From: Desulfospira joergensenii DSM 10085
GTDB taxonomy: Bacteria > Desulfobacterota > Desulfobacteria > Desulfobacterales > Desulfobacteraceae
Length of the DNA: 64,000 bases
Assembly (NCBI RefSeq): GCF_000420085.1
Contig: NZ_ATUG01000002.1
Span: 1,550,001-1,614,000 of the forward strand
Reading direction: 5' to 3'
Below are positions 52,772-61,812 of this stretch, piece by piece (position 1 is the stretch's first letter; every line of letters starts with the position of its first letter). The notes below the pieces were generated by a model that ran no database searches, was not told the DNA's origin, and was given only the letters and a program-made list of their open reading frames with translations. A program made the translations under genes and the position numbers.

Positions 52772-55258
52772 TTATTTATTTCTTTGTTCAACTATTTGAT
52801 TTATTATATTTTTAAATTCATAGAGATGTTTCCTATGATATGGTGGCACAGTACCATAATGATAAAGTTTCAACATGAAATCTTCATATTGTCTAATAAT
52901 AAGTTTTAAAGAATGTTCAAATTTAACTCTATCCCCTATTGATAGATCATTATAACGAATTTCATAATAGTCAATGTATAATTTAGCTTGCCTAAATTTG
53001 TATTTATCACTTTCCTCATTTTTTAAAATACTATGAGCCTTTAAGAATAATTGAAAACTCTCATCGGGTACTTTTTCTTGAATAGCTTTCAAAAGATTTA
53101 ACCGGGCAAATTGATTATCAATATAAGTAGTGTTATAGCCTGGGATATTTTCTGCTTTACTATATGCAAAAGTAAAAAGTCTTTCGGCATCTGATAGATG
53201 ATCAGTGTGATCAGCGCTTAAAACAGCCATCCCGAATTGTAGCCAGAAGTGCGGATTCCCCATAACGTCAGGAACTTCTTGCTTCAATTTTTCATAAAAT
53301 TCAATATATGAAGACGGTTTGTCAACATCAGGCAGTATTGCTGAAATAGTCGCAAATTTCATAATATTACTGCTTAGTGTTTTTTGTTCTTTTGTCTGAG
53401 ATTTTCTGTTTCGTCTGATTTTTTCTACAATTCTAACTATTTGGTCAATTGAATACGATGAATTATAGAGATTTTTTAAAATAAAAACACCCAATATGGC
53501 TGAGCGTGTTATAATTTCATTACCACGAATTTCAAATACGCTTGATGCTTTTAGCCTTTCTTCGAATTCCTGGCTATAGATATGATTAGATTCCGAAATA
53601 TCAGATATGAAACTTTTATTACATTCCGATGGATAAACAAGTTGCATAAGACAGATTGCATAGACTGTTTTTTTTGTATCAGGATACTCTATAATTGGGT
53701 ATATTGCATCTTTGAACAAAGAAATTACATACGGTGCTTTGAGTATTTCTAACAAAATAAATGAAATTTGCGATTCACATTCATCGGATATATACAAGAT
53801 TCTTTTTTCTGGATTTAGCGATGCAAGATTACCCCACAAACCAGCTTCATAGACCAATTTATCGATAGCTTTTATTTCTTCAGAATAAAGGTAATCAACG
53901 TTCAATGTATAAGGTTCTATTTCAAATTCTTGAAGAGCCTTAAGCGCTCGTCTATATCTCTGAGGGCGCTCTGTGAGAACCAACTTACCGTTATCACCTA
54001 AAGATGTTGAAAAGTACCTTATAATATCAAGATGATCATCGAAATTATCTACCACAAGATATACAGTTTCAGACATTTCTGCCAATTTCTCTATATCTTT
54101 TTCGAAATCGGCTTCTTTATCTTTTACCGTATATACTTGTTTCCCTTCAATAATTAGATTCGCCATTACCTGTTGAACAATGACACTTTTACCATTTGCA
54201 ATGGCACCATGAAAAATAACTATATTTTGGGATTTAAGGATATTTAAGGCTTCTCCAACTTGCACTCGTTCTATAGCGTATGGCGATTTTTTTGATGTCA
54301 AAGAGGATGCAACATAGTTAATGTTACATTTACCCCTCAATAAAAAATCACGGATCTCAGTGTCTCTGTAATATTCTTCTAAATTTAAAGTTTCTTTTTT
54401 CAAAGCAGATAAATAACGCATGCTTTTGGGGTACTGTTTGGGTTTAGTTTTTTTCAAAAGCTCCCCAAAACTTTGAACTCCTATTGGAAACACCTCTCCA
54501 AATGCGGATAATCTATGATGCGATTTTATAGAAACATCTTCTCTTGTTATAAAAAAAGTTTTCCTTATAATGTCATCATTTTCGACTAATAAACGCTTTA
54601 TTTCCATGTCGTAAAGAGAATAACCCACAAAAATTATTTGGCTACACAGTTCTAAATCTTTCTTAAATCTATACGCCCAAGGAGAATTGGCGAAGGCATC
54701 CGATTTAGTATACGATGATTCAGATAATTTAAATGAATTTTCTAAGGTTTCGTTGTCGAGGGTTTGAATTGCCCCATTTATATGAACGCAAATAGATCTA
54801 TTTCCAAAATATAGTGTAGGACTCTCTTCGAGAGTAATGGGAATAATCGAGCGACCGACCTTTCCCGCCGCAACCTCATATGCATTATCATAATTAGTTG
54901 TATAAACTCGCCGCCAGTTTACACTTGCAATATTTTCATGAAATCCGGCAACTTTTTCTACGGCAAAGGATTTTTTTAGCAAACCTATTAATTTTGCAGG
55001 ATCGTAATACTTAAGATAATAGTCAGCTGAAAATGTTAAATCATCATCTTCCTCAAATCCACCAAGCTGACAGATTTTACGAGACAATCGTTTTGCGAGT
55101 AACAATTCATTCCCGGACTTGTTGTAACAGCCTAAAGAGAAACCTGCTCCCAAGAATAGTATAGTATTTTTCGCATGTGCCTTTGATAAAGCGATATTTA
55201 AAGAGTCTTCGTTATAGCTTTCTTTGATATCTAATTTACTGAAATCAGGATTTACCAT
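52772..55258 (-). CDS. SIR2-STAND-like NTPase, probable antiphage defence protein
   Basis: 828 residues. Residues ~25-270 are a SIR2 domain: LFLGAGFS (34-41), TTNYDNAYE (120-128), VHINGAIQ with H159, and VGYSLYDMEIKRLL (211-224), so NAD binding and hydrolysis are plausible. A P-loop NTPase follows: Walker A GAIANGKS (351-358) and Walker B VYLVVDNFDD (399-408). The C-terminal ~400 residues are helical, as in STAND sensors. SIR2-STAND proteins (Avs5-type and relatives) deplete NAD+ upon phage recognition. The gene is strongly AT-rich against its GC-rich neighbours, a sign of transfer, and it stands alone. Confidence 0.82.
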   Translation of the reverse strand: MVNPDFSKLDIKESYNEDSLNIALSKAHAKNTILFLGAGFSLGCYNKSGNELLLAKRLSRKICQLGGFEEDDDLTFSADYYLKYYDPAKLIGLLKKSFAVEKVAGFHENIASVNWRRVYTTNYDNAYEVAAGKVGRSIIPITLEESPTLYFGNRSICVHINGAIQTLDNETLENSFKLSESSYTKSDAFANSPWAYRFKKDLELCSQIIFVGYSLYDMEIKRLLVENDDIIRKTFFITREDVSIKSHHRLSAFGEVFPIGVQSFGELLKKTKPKQYPKSMRYLSALKKETLNLEEYYRDTEIRDFLLRGKCNINYVASSLTSKKSPYAIERVQVGEALNILKSQNIVIFHGAIANGKSVIVQQVMANLIIEGKQVYTVKDKEADFEKDIEKLAEMSETVYLVVDNFDDHLDIIRYFSTSLGDNGKLVLTERPQRYRRALKALQEFEIEPYTLNVDYLYSEEIKAIDKLVYEAGLWGNLASLNPEKRILYISDECESQISFILLEILKAPYVISLFKDAIYPIIEYPDTKKTVYAICLMQLVYPSECNKSFISDISESNHIYSQEFEERLKASSVFEIRGNEIITRSAILGVFILKNLYNSSYSIDQIVRIVEKIRRNRKSQTKEQKTLSSNIMKFATISAILPDVDKPSSYIEFYEKLKQEVPDVMGNPHFWLQFGMAVLSADHTDHLSDAERLFTFAYSKAENIPGYNTTYIDNQFARLNLLKAIQEKVPDESFQLFLKAHSILKNEESDKYKFRQAKLYIDYYEIRYNDLSIGDRVKFEHSLKLIIRQYEDFMLKLYHYGTVPPYHRKHLYEFKNIINQIVEQRNK

Positions 55259-55680
55259 TTTAGCACTCCATAAAACTCTATAAAAAATGGAAGAATCATT
55301 TTTTATAATTAGAATTTGGCAGGAAAAATGAATACAATGATATTGAGCCTTATTCTAACTATTTGAATATGTAATACAAAATTGTTTATCAATTATCAAA
55401 TAAATTGTAAAGTTAACATATGAAATTGAGTAATTTCAGTGCGAGCACTAATGGTATAAAAGTTCAGTATCCAATAAAAAACATCACTGAGCACTATAGT
55501 GTGCAAAGCTCACTCAAATCCTTTAAAATATCCCCGTCTCGTATCCGGAGGGGGGACAGGGTTGGAAGTTCAAGTTTTTTTTTATATTTTAGACCTCATG
55601 CTGATCCGCAGAAGGCCCAGATGAAAGCAGATAAAAATGGTGAAAATAATCTGTTCCATCTGCGGGTAAAGAGACGCCCT
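55259..55680. other. Intergenic DNA, border of an AT-rich insert
   Basis: AT-rich up to about 55530, then a sharp return to GC-rich DNA at the remnant of a CBS-domain gene. No gene, RNA or clear hairpin. The composition switch probably marks the right end of the defence-gene insert. Confidence 0.5.
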
Positions 55681-55936
55681 CTAATCCATGGTCTGCAGCA
55701 AACGGAAAAGGGTCTGCCGGGCCAAAATATCCCCGGAGATGCCCCCCCCCCAGTACCTTTTCGTCTTCCACCACGGGCATGGCCGAGATTTCATGGTTTT
55801 CCAGCATTCGGATGGAAACGATGATAAAGGCGTCCGGGCCGATGGTGACCACATCCGCAGTCATGACCCGGGTCAGGGGGGCGTCCATGGGCAGGCTGTC
55901 CGCATCCCGGCAAAGCTCGTCCACCAGGTCTTCCAC
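55681..55936 (-). pseudogene. CBS-domain protein fragment, frameshifted in a 10-C tract
   Basis: From GTG 55936 the frame encodes MDAPLTRVMTADVVTIGPDAF, then LENHEISAMPVVEDEKVLGG, half to most of a CBS domain. At a run of ten C (55742-55751, G on the coding strand) the reading shifts. With nine it would continue ISGDILARQTLFRLLQTMD and stop at 55681, a normal CBS end. Coding-like sequence without a start continues upstream to 56035. Remnant of a longer CBS protein. Confidence 0.6.
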
Positions 55937-56052
55937 TCTATTCCGGCCGGACAGGTTGATCAGACCGGAAGGGATTATATTTGACTCTTTGTCCCAGGAG
56001 GGGTAAGTGTTTATCCCGTATGGACAACCAAAGAGTCATCAGGGAAGATCGC

Positions 56053-56754
56053 ATGGATTTCAGGTATGAGGGAAAGGAACTGGAAAGGCTGGAGGCCTTG
56101 TACCGGCTCTACTCCCGGATCATGGAGGAGACGGCCTGGGCGAAAAAAGCGGCCTGTTCAAAGGGATGTTCCCATTGCTGTACCTGCAACGTGACCCTGA
56201 CCGGTCTGGAGACGGCCTTTCTCAATGACCGTCTGGGCAGGGAGGGGCAGGAGCGGGCGGCAAAGAATCTGTCGGAAAAATTTCCCCGGAAACGGTATAT
56301 CCCTCTCCTGACAACCAATGGATTTGCCCGGGCCTGTATGTCCGGCCGGGAAGTCCCGGAAGAGGAAAACGATCCGGGATGGGGCAGATGCCCCCTGCTG
56401 GATAAAGATCTTTGCACGGTATACGAGTACCGGCCCTTTGGGTGCCGGGCCATGATCTCGGACATCTTGTGCGGAAAGGAGGGATTCGCCCAAATGCCTC
56501 CCCTGGTCCTTACCCTGAACAATATCTTCCTCCAATATATCGAACACCTGGATTCCAGGGGAGTCACGGGAAATCTTTCCGATATGATGGGACTGGTTCT
56601 GCTTTCCGGAAATCCGGAACAGGGTTCAGGTTCAGGTCATGAAAAATCAGAGGGGAAGGTTATTAGAAATTCCAGAATTCCGGCCCTCATGGTTCCCCCG
56701 GAACACCGGGAAATCATGGGGGCTGTTATCGAGAAGATTACGGCCTTGACCTGA
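56053..56754 (+). CDS. YkgJ family cysteine-cluster protein
   Basis: 233 residues from ATG 56053 behind CAGGGAAG; ATG 56020 is in frame but has no close site. The zinc/iron-cluster motif is C-x3-C-x2-C-C-x-C (CSKGCSHCCTC) near residue 27, with CPLLDKDLCTVYEYRPFGCR near 115, as in the YkgJ/UPF0153 family. Function unknown. Followed by a strong terminator. Confidence 0.82.
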   Translation: MDFRYEGKELERLEALYRLYSRIMEETAWAKKAACSKGCSHCCTCNVTLTGLETAFLNDRLGREGQERAAKNLSEKFPRKRYIPLLTTNGFARACMSGREVPEEENDPGWGRCPLLDKDLCTVYEYRPFGCRAMISDILCGKEGFAQMPPLVLTLNNIFLQYIEHLDSRGVTGNLSDMMGLVLLSGNPEQGSGSGHEKSEGKVIRNSRIPALMVPPEHREIMGAVIEKITALT

Positions 56755-56786
56755 TCTGCAAATCATACTAACATTTAGCTTTTAAC

Positions 56787-56839
56787 AAAAGGCGGAAGGG
56801 GGAAATCCCTCCATTGGATGTTCCCCCCTTCCGGCTTTT
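56787..56839 (+). terminator. Terminator after the YkgJ gene
   Basis: AAAAGGCGGAAGGGGGAA pairs with TTCCCCCCTTCCGGCTTTT around a small inner stem, ending in TTTTC. 33 bp after the stop. Confidence 0.8.
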
Positions 56840-56883
56840 CTCTGTTTTTAACCTCTATCAAACCGATAATAAAAGGATAGATC

Positions 56884-57558
56884 ATGGGAAAAAATGTGGT
56901 GAATCAAATCGATGACCAGGTTAGAATCGACACCATGCTGGTGAGCGTGTCGGACAAGACCGGTCTGGATGAGTTTATTCCCGGGGTTGTGGCTTTGAAC
57001 CCGAAAATTCTGATTCTTTCCACGGGCGGAACATATGCCAGGATAAGCGAGATCCTGGATGAGCGTGCGGAGGATCATCTCCGGCAGGTCTCCGACTATA
57101 CAGGTCAGCCCGAAACCCAGGGGGGGCTGGTCAAAACCCTTGATTTCAAGATTTACCTGGGCCTTCTCACGGAAACGTACAATGAAGCCCACCAGGGGGA
57201 TCTGAAGCGGACCCGGGCCCGGGCCATTGACATGGTGGTGGTCAATCTCTATCCCTTCAGCCAGACCATCGCCAAAGTAGATGCCACCCCTGAAAATGCA
57301 AGGGGCAATATCGACATCGGTGGTCCCACCATGATCCGGGCATCGGCCAAGAACTTCATCCGGGTGGCCTCGGTGGTGGATCCGGGATCCTATCCCCGGC
57401 TTCTGGAAAAACTGGAAAAGGGTAAAGGAGCCCTCTCCCTTTCGGACCGGTTTGAACTGGCCCGGAAAGCCTTTGAACATACAGCCCAATACGACCGGGC
57501 CATAGCCGACTACCTGGCCGGCCAATCATTTGATAAAATACAATCCTGCTATGCCTGA
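56884..57558 (+). CDS. purH: IMP cyclohydrolase (PurH N-terminal half as a separate protein)
   Basis: 224 residues corresponding to the MGS-like IMP cyclohydrolase domain: MLVSVSDKTGLDEF, LSTGGTYARISE, YTGQPETQGGLVKTLD, VVVNLYPFSQT, GNIDIGGPTMIRASAKNF. It closes the ring of FAICAR to IMP, the last step of purine synthesis. In most bacteria it is fused to AICAR formyltransferase; here that is the next gene, 19 bp away. A clean stop separates them. Confidence 0.9.
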   Translation: MGKNVVNQIDDQVRIDTMLVSVSDKTGLDEFIPGVVALNPKILILSTGGTYARISEILDERAEDHLRQVSDYTGQPETQGGLVKTLDFKIYLGLLTETYNEAHQGDLKRTRARAIDMVVVNLYPFSQTIAKVDATPENARGNIDIGGPTMIRASAKNFIRVASVVDPGSYPRLLEKLEKGKGALSLSDRFELARKAFEHTAQYDRAIADYLAGQSFDKIQSCYA

Positions 57559-57577
57559 TTGTTAAGGAGAACACGCC

Positions 57578-58828
57578 ATGTCCAAAGATCTCAAAGAGAT
57601 GTACAAAACCATAATGGATGACAGTTTCACCCCTGGGATGGAGATTGCTTTTGTGGACGGGGACAAGAGGCAGACCCTTTTCTATGAAAAGGTTTCCTGG
57701 GTCATTGACGGGGTGAACAAGGGGCTGCGCTACGGTGAAAATCCCGGCCAGGAGGCGGCCTTGTACCGGCTGGTCAACGGAAACCTTGCCCTGGGGGATG
57801 CCCGGACCATTGCACCGGGAAAATATCTGGTTTCAGACATTGAACTGCTTCAGTCGGGAAAACACCCCGGGAAAACCAATCTCACCGATGCGGATAATTC
57901 CTTGAATATCCTGAGGTATTTTACGGACACCCCCTGTGCCGTGATCGTCAAGCATAACAATCCCTGCGGAGCGGCAAGGGCCAAAAGCCTTGAACAGGCC
58001 TACCACAAAGCCTATATGGCAGACCGGGTGGCGGCATTCGGCGGCTGTATCGCCTTAAACCGGGCCGTGGATAAGGTTACGGCAGAGGCCATTGCCGATC
58101 AGTACGCAGAAGTGGTGGTCGCCCCGGATTTTGAAGACGGGGTCATCGATATCCTGGGGCGGAGGAAAAATTTAAGGGTGATCCGCATCAACGCCATTGA
58201 GCGGCTCCAGGGGTTTATCGGGGATCGGGTGGTGGACTTTAAGAGCCTCATGGACGGCGGGCTTGTGGCCCAGTGGTCCTTTGTCCCTGAAACCCTCAAA
58301 AAAGAGGGGTTGATCCTCGCCTCCACCGAGTATAAGGGGGAAACCTTTACGGTGGACCGGGAGCCCACGGAACAGGAATATGAGGACATGCTTTTCGGCT
58401 GGCTGGTGGAGTCGGGCATCACCTCCAATTCCGTGATCTATGTAAAAGACAATTGCACGGTGGGCATCGGAACCGGGGAGCAGGACCGGGTGGGCGTGGC
58501 CGAGATCGCCGTGGACAAGGCCTATCGAAAACTGGCCGACAGATACTGCTTTGAGGAGAACCAGATCTCCTTTGCCGATCTGACCGATCCGGACAAGCGG
58601 GCAGACATCGAGTCAAGGGTGGCAGAGGTCAAGGGCGGCCTGATCGGTTCCGCCATGGTTTCCGACGCATTCTTTCCCTTTCGGGATGGTATAGATGTGG
58701 GACTTAGGCAGGGGGTCAAGGCCGTGATTCAGCCCGGAGGCTCTCTGAATGATTTTCAGTCTATCCAGGCCTGCAACGAGAACGGGGCCACCATGGTCTA
58801 CACGGGGCAGAGAAGCTTCAAGCATTAA
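57578..58828 (+). CDS. purH: AICAR formyltransferase (PurH C-terminal half as a separate protein)
   Basis: 416 residues. LRYGENPGQEAALYR near residue 50, VKHNNPCGAARA near 127 (the catalytic K-H of the family), FGGCIALNRAVD near 152, and VIQPGGSLNDFQSIQACNENGATMVYTGQRSF at the end. Transfers a formyl group from formyl-THF to AICAR, giving FAICAR. AAGGAG precedes the ATG. Ends the two-gene unit, followed by a strong terminator. It has its own ~45-residue N-terminal extension. Confidence 0.93.
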   Translation: MSKDLKEMYKTIMDDSFTPGMEIAFVDGDKRQTLFYEKVSWVIDGVNKGLRYGENPGQEAALYRLVNGNLALGDARTIAPGKYLVSDIELLQSGKHPGKTNLTDADNSLNILRYFTDTPCAVIVKHNNPCGAARAKSLEQAYHKAYMADRVAAFGGCIALNRAVDKVTAEAIADQYAEVVVAPDFEDGVIDILGRRKNLRVIRINAIERLQGFIGDRVVDFKSLMDGGLVAQWSFVPETLKKEGLILASTEYKGETFTVDREPTEQEYEDMLFGWLVESGITSNSVIYVKDNCTVGIGTGEQDRVGVAEIAVDKAYRKLADRYCFEENQISFADLTDPDKRADIESRVAEVKGGLIGSAMVSDAFFPFRDGIDVGLRQGVKAVIQPGGSLNDFQSIQACNENGATMVYTGQRSFKH

Positions 58829-58854
58829 TAAGGACACAAACAGCTCCAGAATAT

Positions 58855-58897
58855 CGCCCTGCGGATACAAGGTCTTTGTATCCGCAGGGCGGTTTTT
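58855..58897 (+). terminator. Strong rho-independent terminator after split purH
   Basis: CGCCCTGCGGATACAA pairs with TTTGTATCCGCAGGGCG, a stem of about 16 bp with a short loop, followed by GTTTTT. Confidence 0.95.
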
Positions 58898-59075
58898 ATG
58901 AAAAGGGAGCCATGTTTTTTTCAATCTTTCTTTAGTGTCAGACATCCTGTCTGAAAAGAGCCATCTCCCTGAACAGGTTCAAATTTACTTTTTTGGCACA
59001 TGGAATCATTCCCATTCGGGGGAACCCATGAAAAGCCCCGCTGTCTTAGTGTCGGTTTGAACCGTCCGTGCTGTA

Positions 59076-60671
59076 TCAGGATTTAAACCACCAGCGTTCC
59101 GGAGACTTCCAGCCGTCCAGGTCGCGATTTCCGGAAAGGGGGCCGTGGGCCAGTTTGTCTCTGGCAGCAAAAATGTATTGCGCAAAAACCGGGATAATGG
59201 TCCCGCCGTCCCGGCTGATGATTTCCTGCATCTCCCAGTACATGTCCCGCCGTTTGTCTGAGTTGAGTTCGGTGCGGGCCGTTGTCAGCAGTTCGTTAAA
59301 CCGCTTGTTCTTCCAGTGGGTGTCATTCCAGGGGGAATCCGCTGAATAGGTGGTTGAGAACATCAGGTCTTCTGTGGGCCGTCCGCTCCAAAAACAGGCG
59401 CAGAACGGTTTTTTCATCCAGACATTTGACCAGTAGCCATCGTTGGGTTCGCGGACCACTTTCATCCTGATCCCGGCCTTGGAAGCGGTTTCTTTGAAAA
59501 GTACAGCAGAATCCACGGCTTTGGAAAATGCGGCATCTGCGGCATGCAGGGTTACGGACAGGCTGTCCAGTCCGGCTTTTTTCAGATAAAACCGGGCCTT
59601 GTCCGGATCATAGGGCCGGGGCTTGAGCTGGGTATTGAAATACCGGTTGGCCGGTGTGATGGGGCTGTCGTTGCCGGCCTGGCCGTACCCGCGCAGCAGA
59701 ATTTTCACCAGCTGCTCCCGGTCAACCGCATATTTCAGGGCGAGACGCACATTGATATCGTCAAAGGGCGGGGTATCCGTGAACATGGGAAAGGTATAAT
59801 GCTGGGTTCCGGTTACCGTATTAACATGGATGCCCGGTTTTTTTTTCAACAGGTGCAATGTATTGACATCCACCCCTGCAATGCAGTCGACTTCACCTGA
59901 CACCAGCGCAGTTGTACGGGCCATTTGATCGTTGATCGGAATGAATTCAACCTGGTCGAAATGGGCGCGCCCTTTTTTAAAATAACCGGGATAACGCTCT
60001 GCCTTATATCGGGCTCCGGGTTCAAACTCCACCAGTTTATACCCGCCGGTGGCGATGCCGGACCGCCAGTCAGGACGACCGTCTTTTTCCGGGAAAATGA
60101 TGAAAAAATATTCCGAGACCACATATGGAAAATCTGCATTTCCGCTTTCCAGCTCAAAGACCACAGTCTGGTTGTCAATTTTTCGTATATCTGTTACCGA
60201 TTTTAAGAGCGGCTTGCCTGCGGATTTACTTTTTTCGCCCCTGTGATGGTTGATGGACGCAATTACATCGTCTGCTGTCAGGGTTTTACCGTTATGGAAG
60301 GTGACCCCACGGCGCAGCCGGAAGGTCCATTTCGTGGCCTTGGAATTGGGTTCAAACGACTCTGCCAGTTCCGGGATGATCTCTCCTTTTTCATTGATTT
60401 CCGTGAGACAGTTGCCCACCGCGCCGATCATAAAGGCATTGATCAGTCCTGTCCCGTATGTTGCCGGGTCAAGGGATTCCGATGTGCTGGCACCGGGCTG
60501 GCCGATTCGAAAATGACCGCCCCTGTTCGGAGTTGCCGCATGGGCGGTTGAACCCGGAAATCCGGGTATTGCAGCTGCCGTCAGCCCGAGTATGGAAAGC
60601 CGATACAGGAATTGACGCCGGGTCAGTTGACCGTTGAGAAATTGTTTTTCCAGTGATGATAGTTCCGGCAT
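59076..60671 (-). CDS. ABC transporter substrate-binding protein (peptide/nickel, family 5)
   Basis: 531 residues from ATG 60671 behind AAAGGAG. The N-terminus is a Tat signal (LTRRQFLYRLSILGLTAAA). SBP family 5 features: LAESFEPNSKATKWTFRLRRGVTFHNGKTLTADDV, NVRLALKYAVDREQLVKILLRGYG, and YDPDKARFYLKKAG. Binds oligopeptides or similar solutes in the periplasm. No permease or ATPase is adjacent, so it is an orphan here. Confidence 0.92.
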   Translation of the reverse strand: MPELSSLEKQFLNGQLTRRQFLYRLSILGLTAAAIPGFPGSTAHAATPNRGGHFRIGQPGASTSESLDPATYGTGLINAFMIGAVGNCLTEINEKGEIIPELAESFEPNSKATKWTFRLRRGVTFHNGKTLTADDVIASINHHRGEKSKSAGKPLLKSVTDIRKIDNQTVVFELESGNADFPYVVSEYFFIIFPEKDGRPDWRSGIATGGYKLVEFEPGARYKAERYPGYFKKGRAHFDQVEFIPINDQMARTTALVSGEVDCIAGVDVNTLHLLKKKPGIHVNTVTGTQHYTFPMFTDTPPFDDINVRLALKYAVDREQLVKILLRGYGQAGNDSPITPANRYFNTQLKPRPYDPDKARFYLKKAGLDSLSVTLHAADAAFSKAVDSAVLFKETASKAGIRMKVVREPNDGYWSNVWMKKPFCACFWSGRPTEDLMFSTTYSADSPWNDTHWKNKRFNELLTTARTELNSDKRRDMYWEMQEIISRDGGTIIPVFAQYIFAARDKLAHGPLSGNRDLDGWKSPERWWFKS

Positions 60672-60735
60672 GTGTAAAACTCCTTTCAATATATGGGTTA
60701 CAGGGTGTCCCCTGGTTAAAATTGTTTGAAACTAG

Positions 60736-61614
60736 TTAAAAGGCGGGATTTTGAATCGATGAGATGCCTGAGCAGACCATCCGGGCCAGCGGCCGGCCCA
60801 GGCGGGGGGGGATATCGTGGCCCATACCGTCCACAACCTGGAATTTGGAACCGGAAATCAGATCGGCCGTTTCTTTTCCCCTTTCCGGAGAGATGAGTCG
60901 ATCCACAGCGCCGTGAATTACAAAAGTCGGAACGGAAATCTTTTTTACCTGCTCTTTCATGTTTTGCTTACAGATAATTGCCAATAGCTGACGATTGGCG
61001 CCTTCCGGAGAATAGCTGCGGTCAAAGGCTGCCGCCGCCATTTTCCGGGAATGATCGTCTCCTTCAAAATAACCGGGGCTGCCGTATTCTTGAACATGTG
61101 CCACCCAGTCTTCAATAAAGGACTCACGGGACTGGGGTTCAGACCACAGGTGATCCAGGGTCTTGATACCCAAACTGCTGCTGGCTGACATGATGGATGT
61201 CAGTGAAAGCACCCGGGAAGGATGTTCCGCCGCCAGCACCTGGCCGATGTAGCCGCCCATTGAAATTCCGACCAGGTGGGCGGCCTGGATATCCATCGCA
61301 TCCATGAGTCCGAGGACATCCCCTGCCATATCATCCAGGGTATAGGGAGGATCGATCTGTTTACCGGCCGTAATCTGCTGCCTCATGATTTCCAGGGCCT
61401 GCCCCGGGATATGGTCAAGTTTTGTGGAAAATCCTGTGTCCCGGTTATCAAACCGTATGGTTCGGTATCCTTTGCCGGCAAAGGTTTCATAAAAGGATTC
61501 CGGCCAGTGGATGAGTTGTGTCCCCTGTCCCCGGATCAGAATCACCACTCCGTTTTCCTGAATTCCTGATTCTTCATACGCGATGTCAACGCTACCAGTA
61601 TTTACAATGGGCAT
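60736..61614 (-). CDS. Alpha/beta hydrolase
   Basis: 292 residues from ATG 61614 behind AAGGCGG; the frame is open to 61686. VVILIRGQGTQLIHWPE (oxyanion loop), the nucleophile elbow GISMGG near residue 100, the acid in HGAVDRL near 233 and the catalytic His in GMGHDIP near 266 complete the triad. Resembles the aclacinomycin-methylesterase / RdmC-type group. Substrate unknown. Confidence 0.88.
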   Translation of the reverse strand: MPIVNTGSVDIAYEESGIQENGVVILIRGQGTQLIHWPESFYETFAGKGYRTIRFDNRDTGFSTKLDHIPGQALEIMRQQITAGKQIDPPYTLDDMAGDVLGLMDAMDIQAAHLVGISMGGYIGQVLAAEHPSRVLSLTSIMSASSSLGIKTLDHLWSEPQSRESFIEDWVAHVQEYGSPGYFEGDDHSRKMAAAAFDRSYSPEGANRQLLAIICKQNMKEQVKKISVPTFVIHGAVDRLISPERGKETADLISGSKFQVVDGMGHDIPPRLGRPLARMVCSGISSIQNPAF

Positions 61615-61812
61615 ATTCCGCCTTTTTGTTCTCGGATGAATGTCACAACCAGACCAGACCCTATCAAAGACATCCGCAAAAGGCAAATGACGGGCGGTAA
61701 GGTTTCAGGCCCGCCACAAACCAGGGTTTGTGGTTCAACTACCCATGGCAAGACTCGTTTTTTTCCAGAGTCTGGTATAAGGGTTCGAAGGGGGCTGGGT
61801 TTTGTACCCGGA

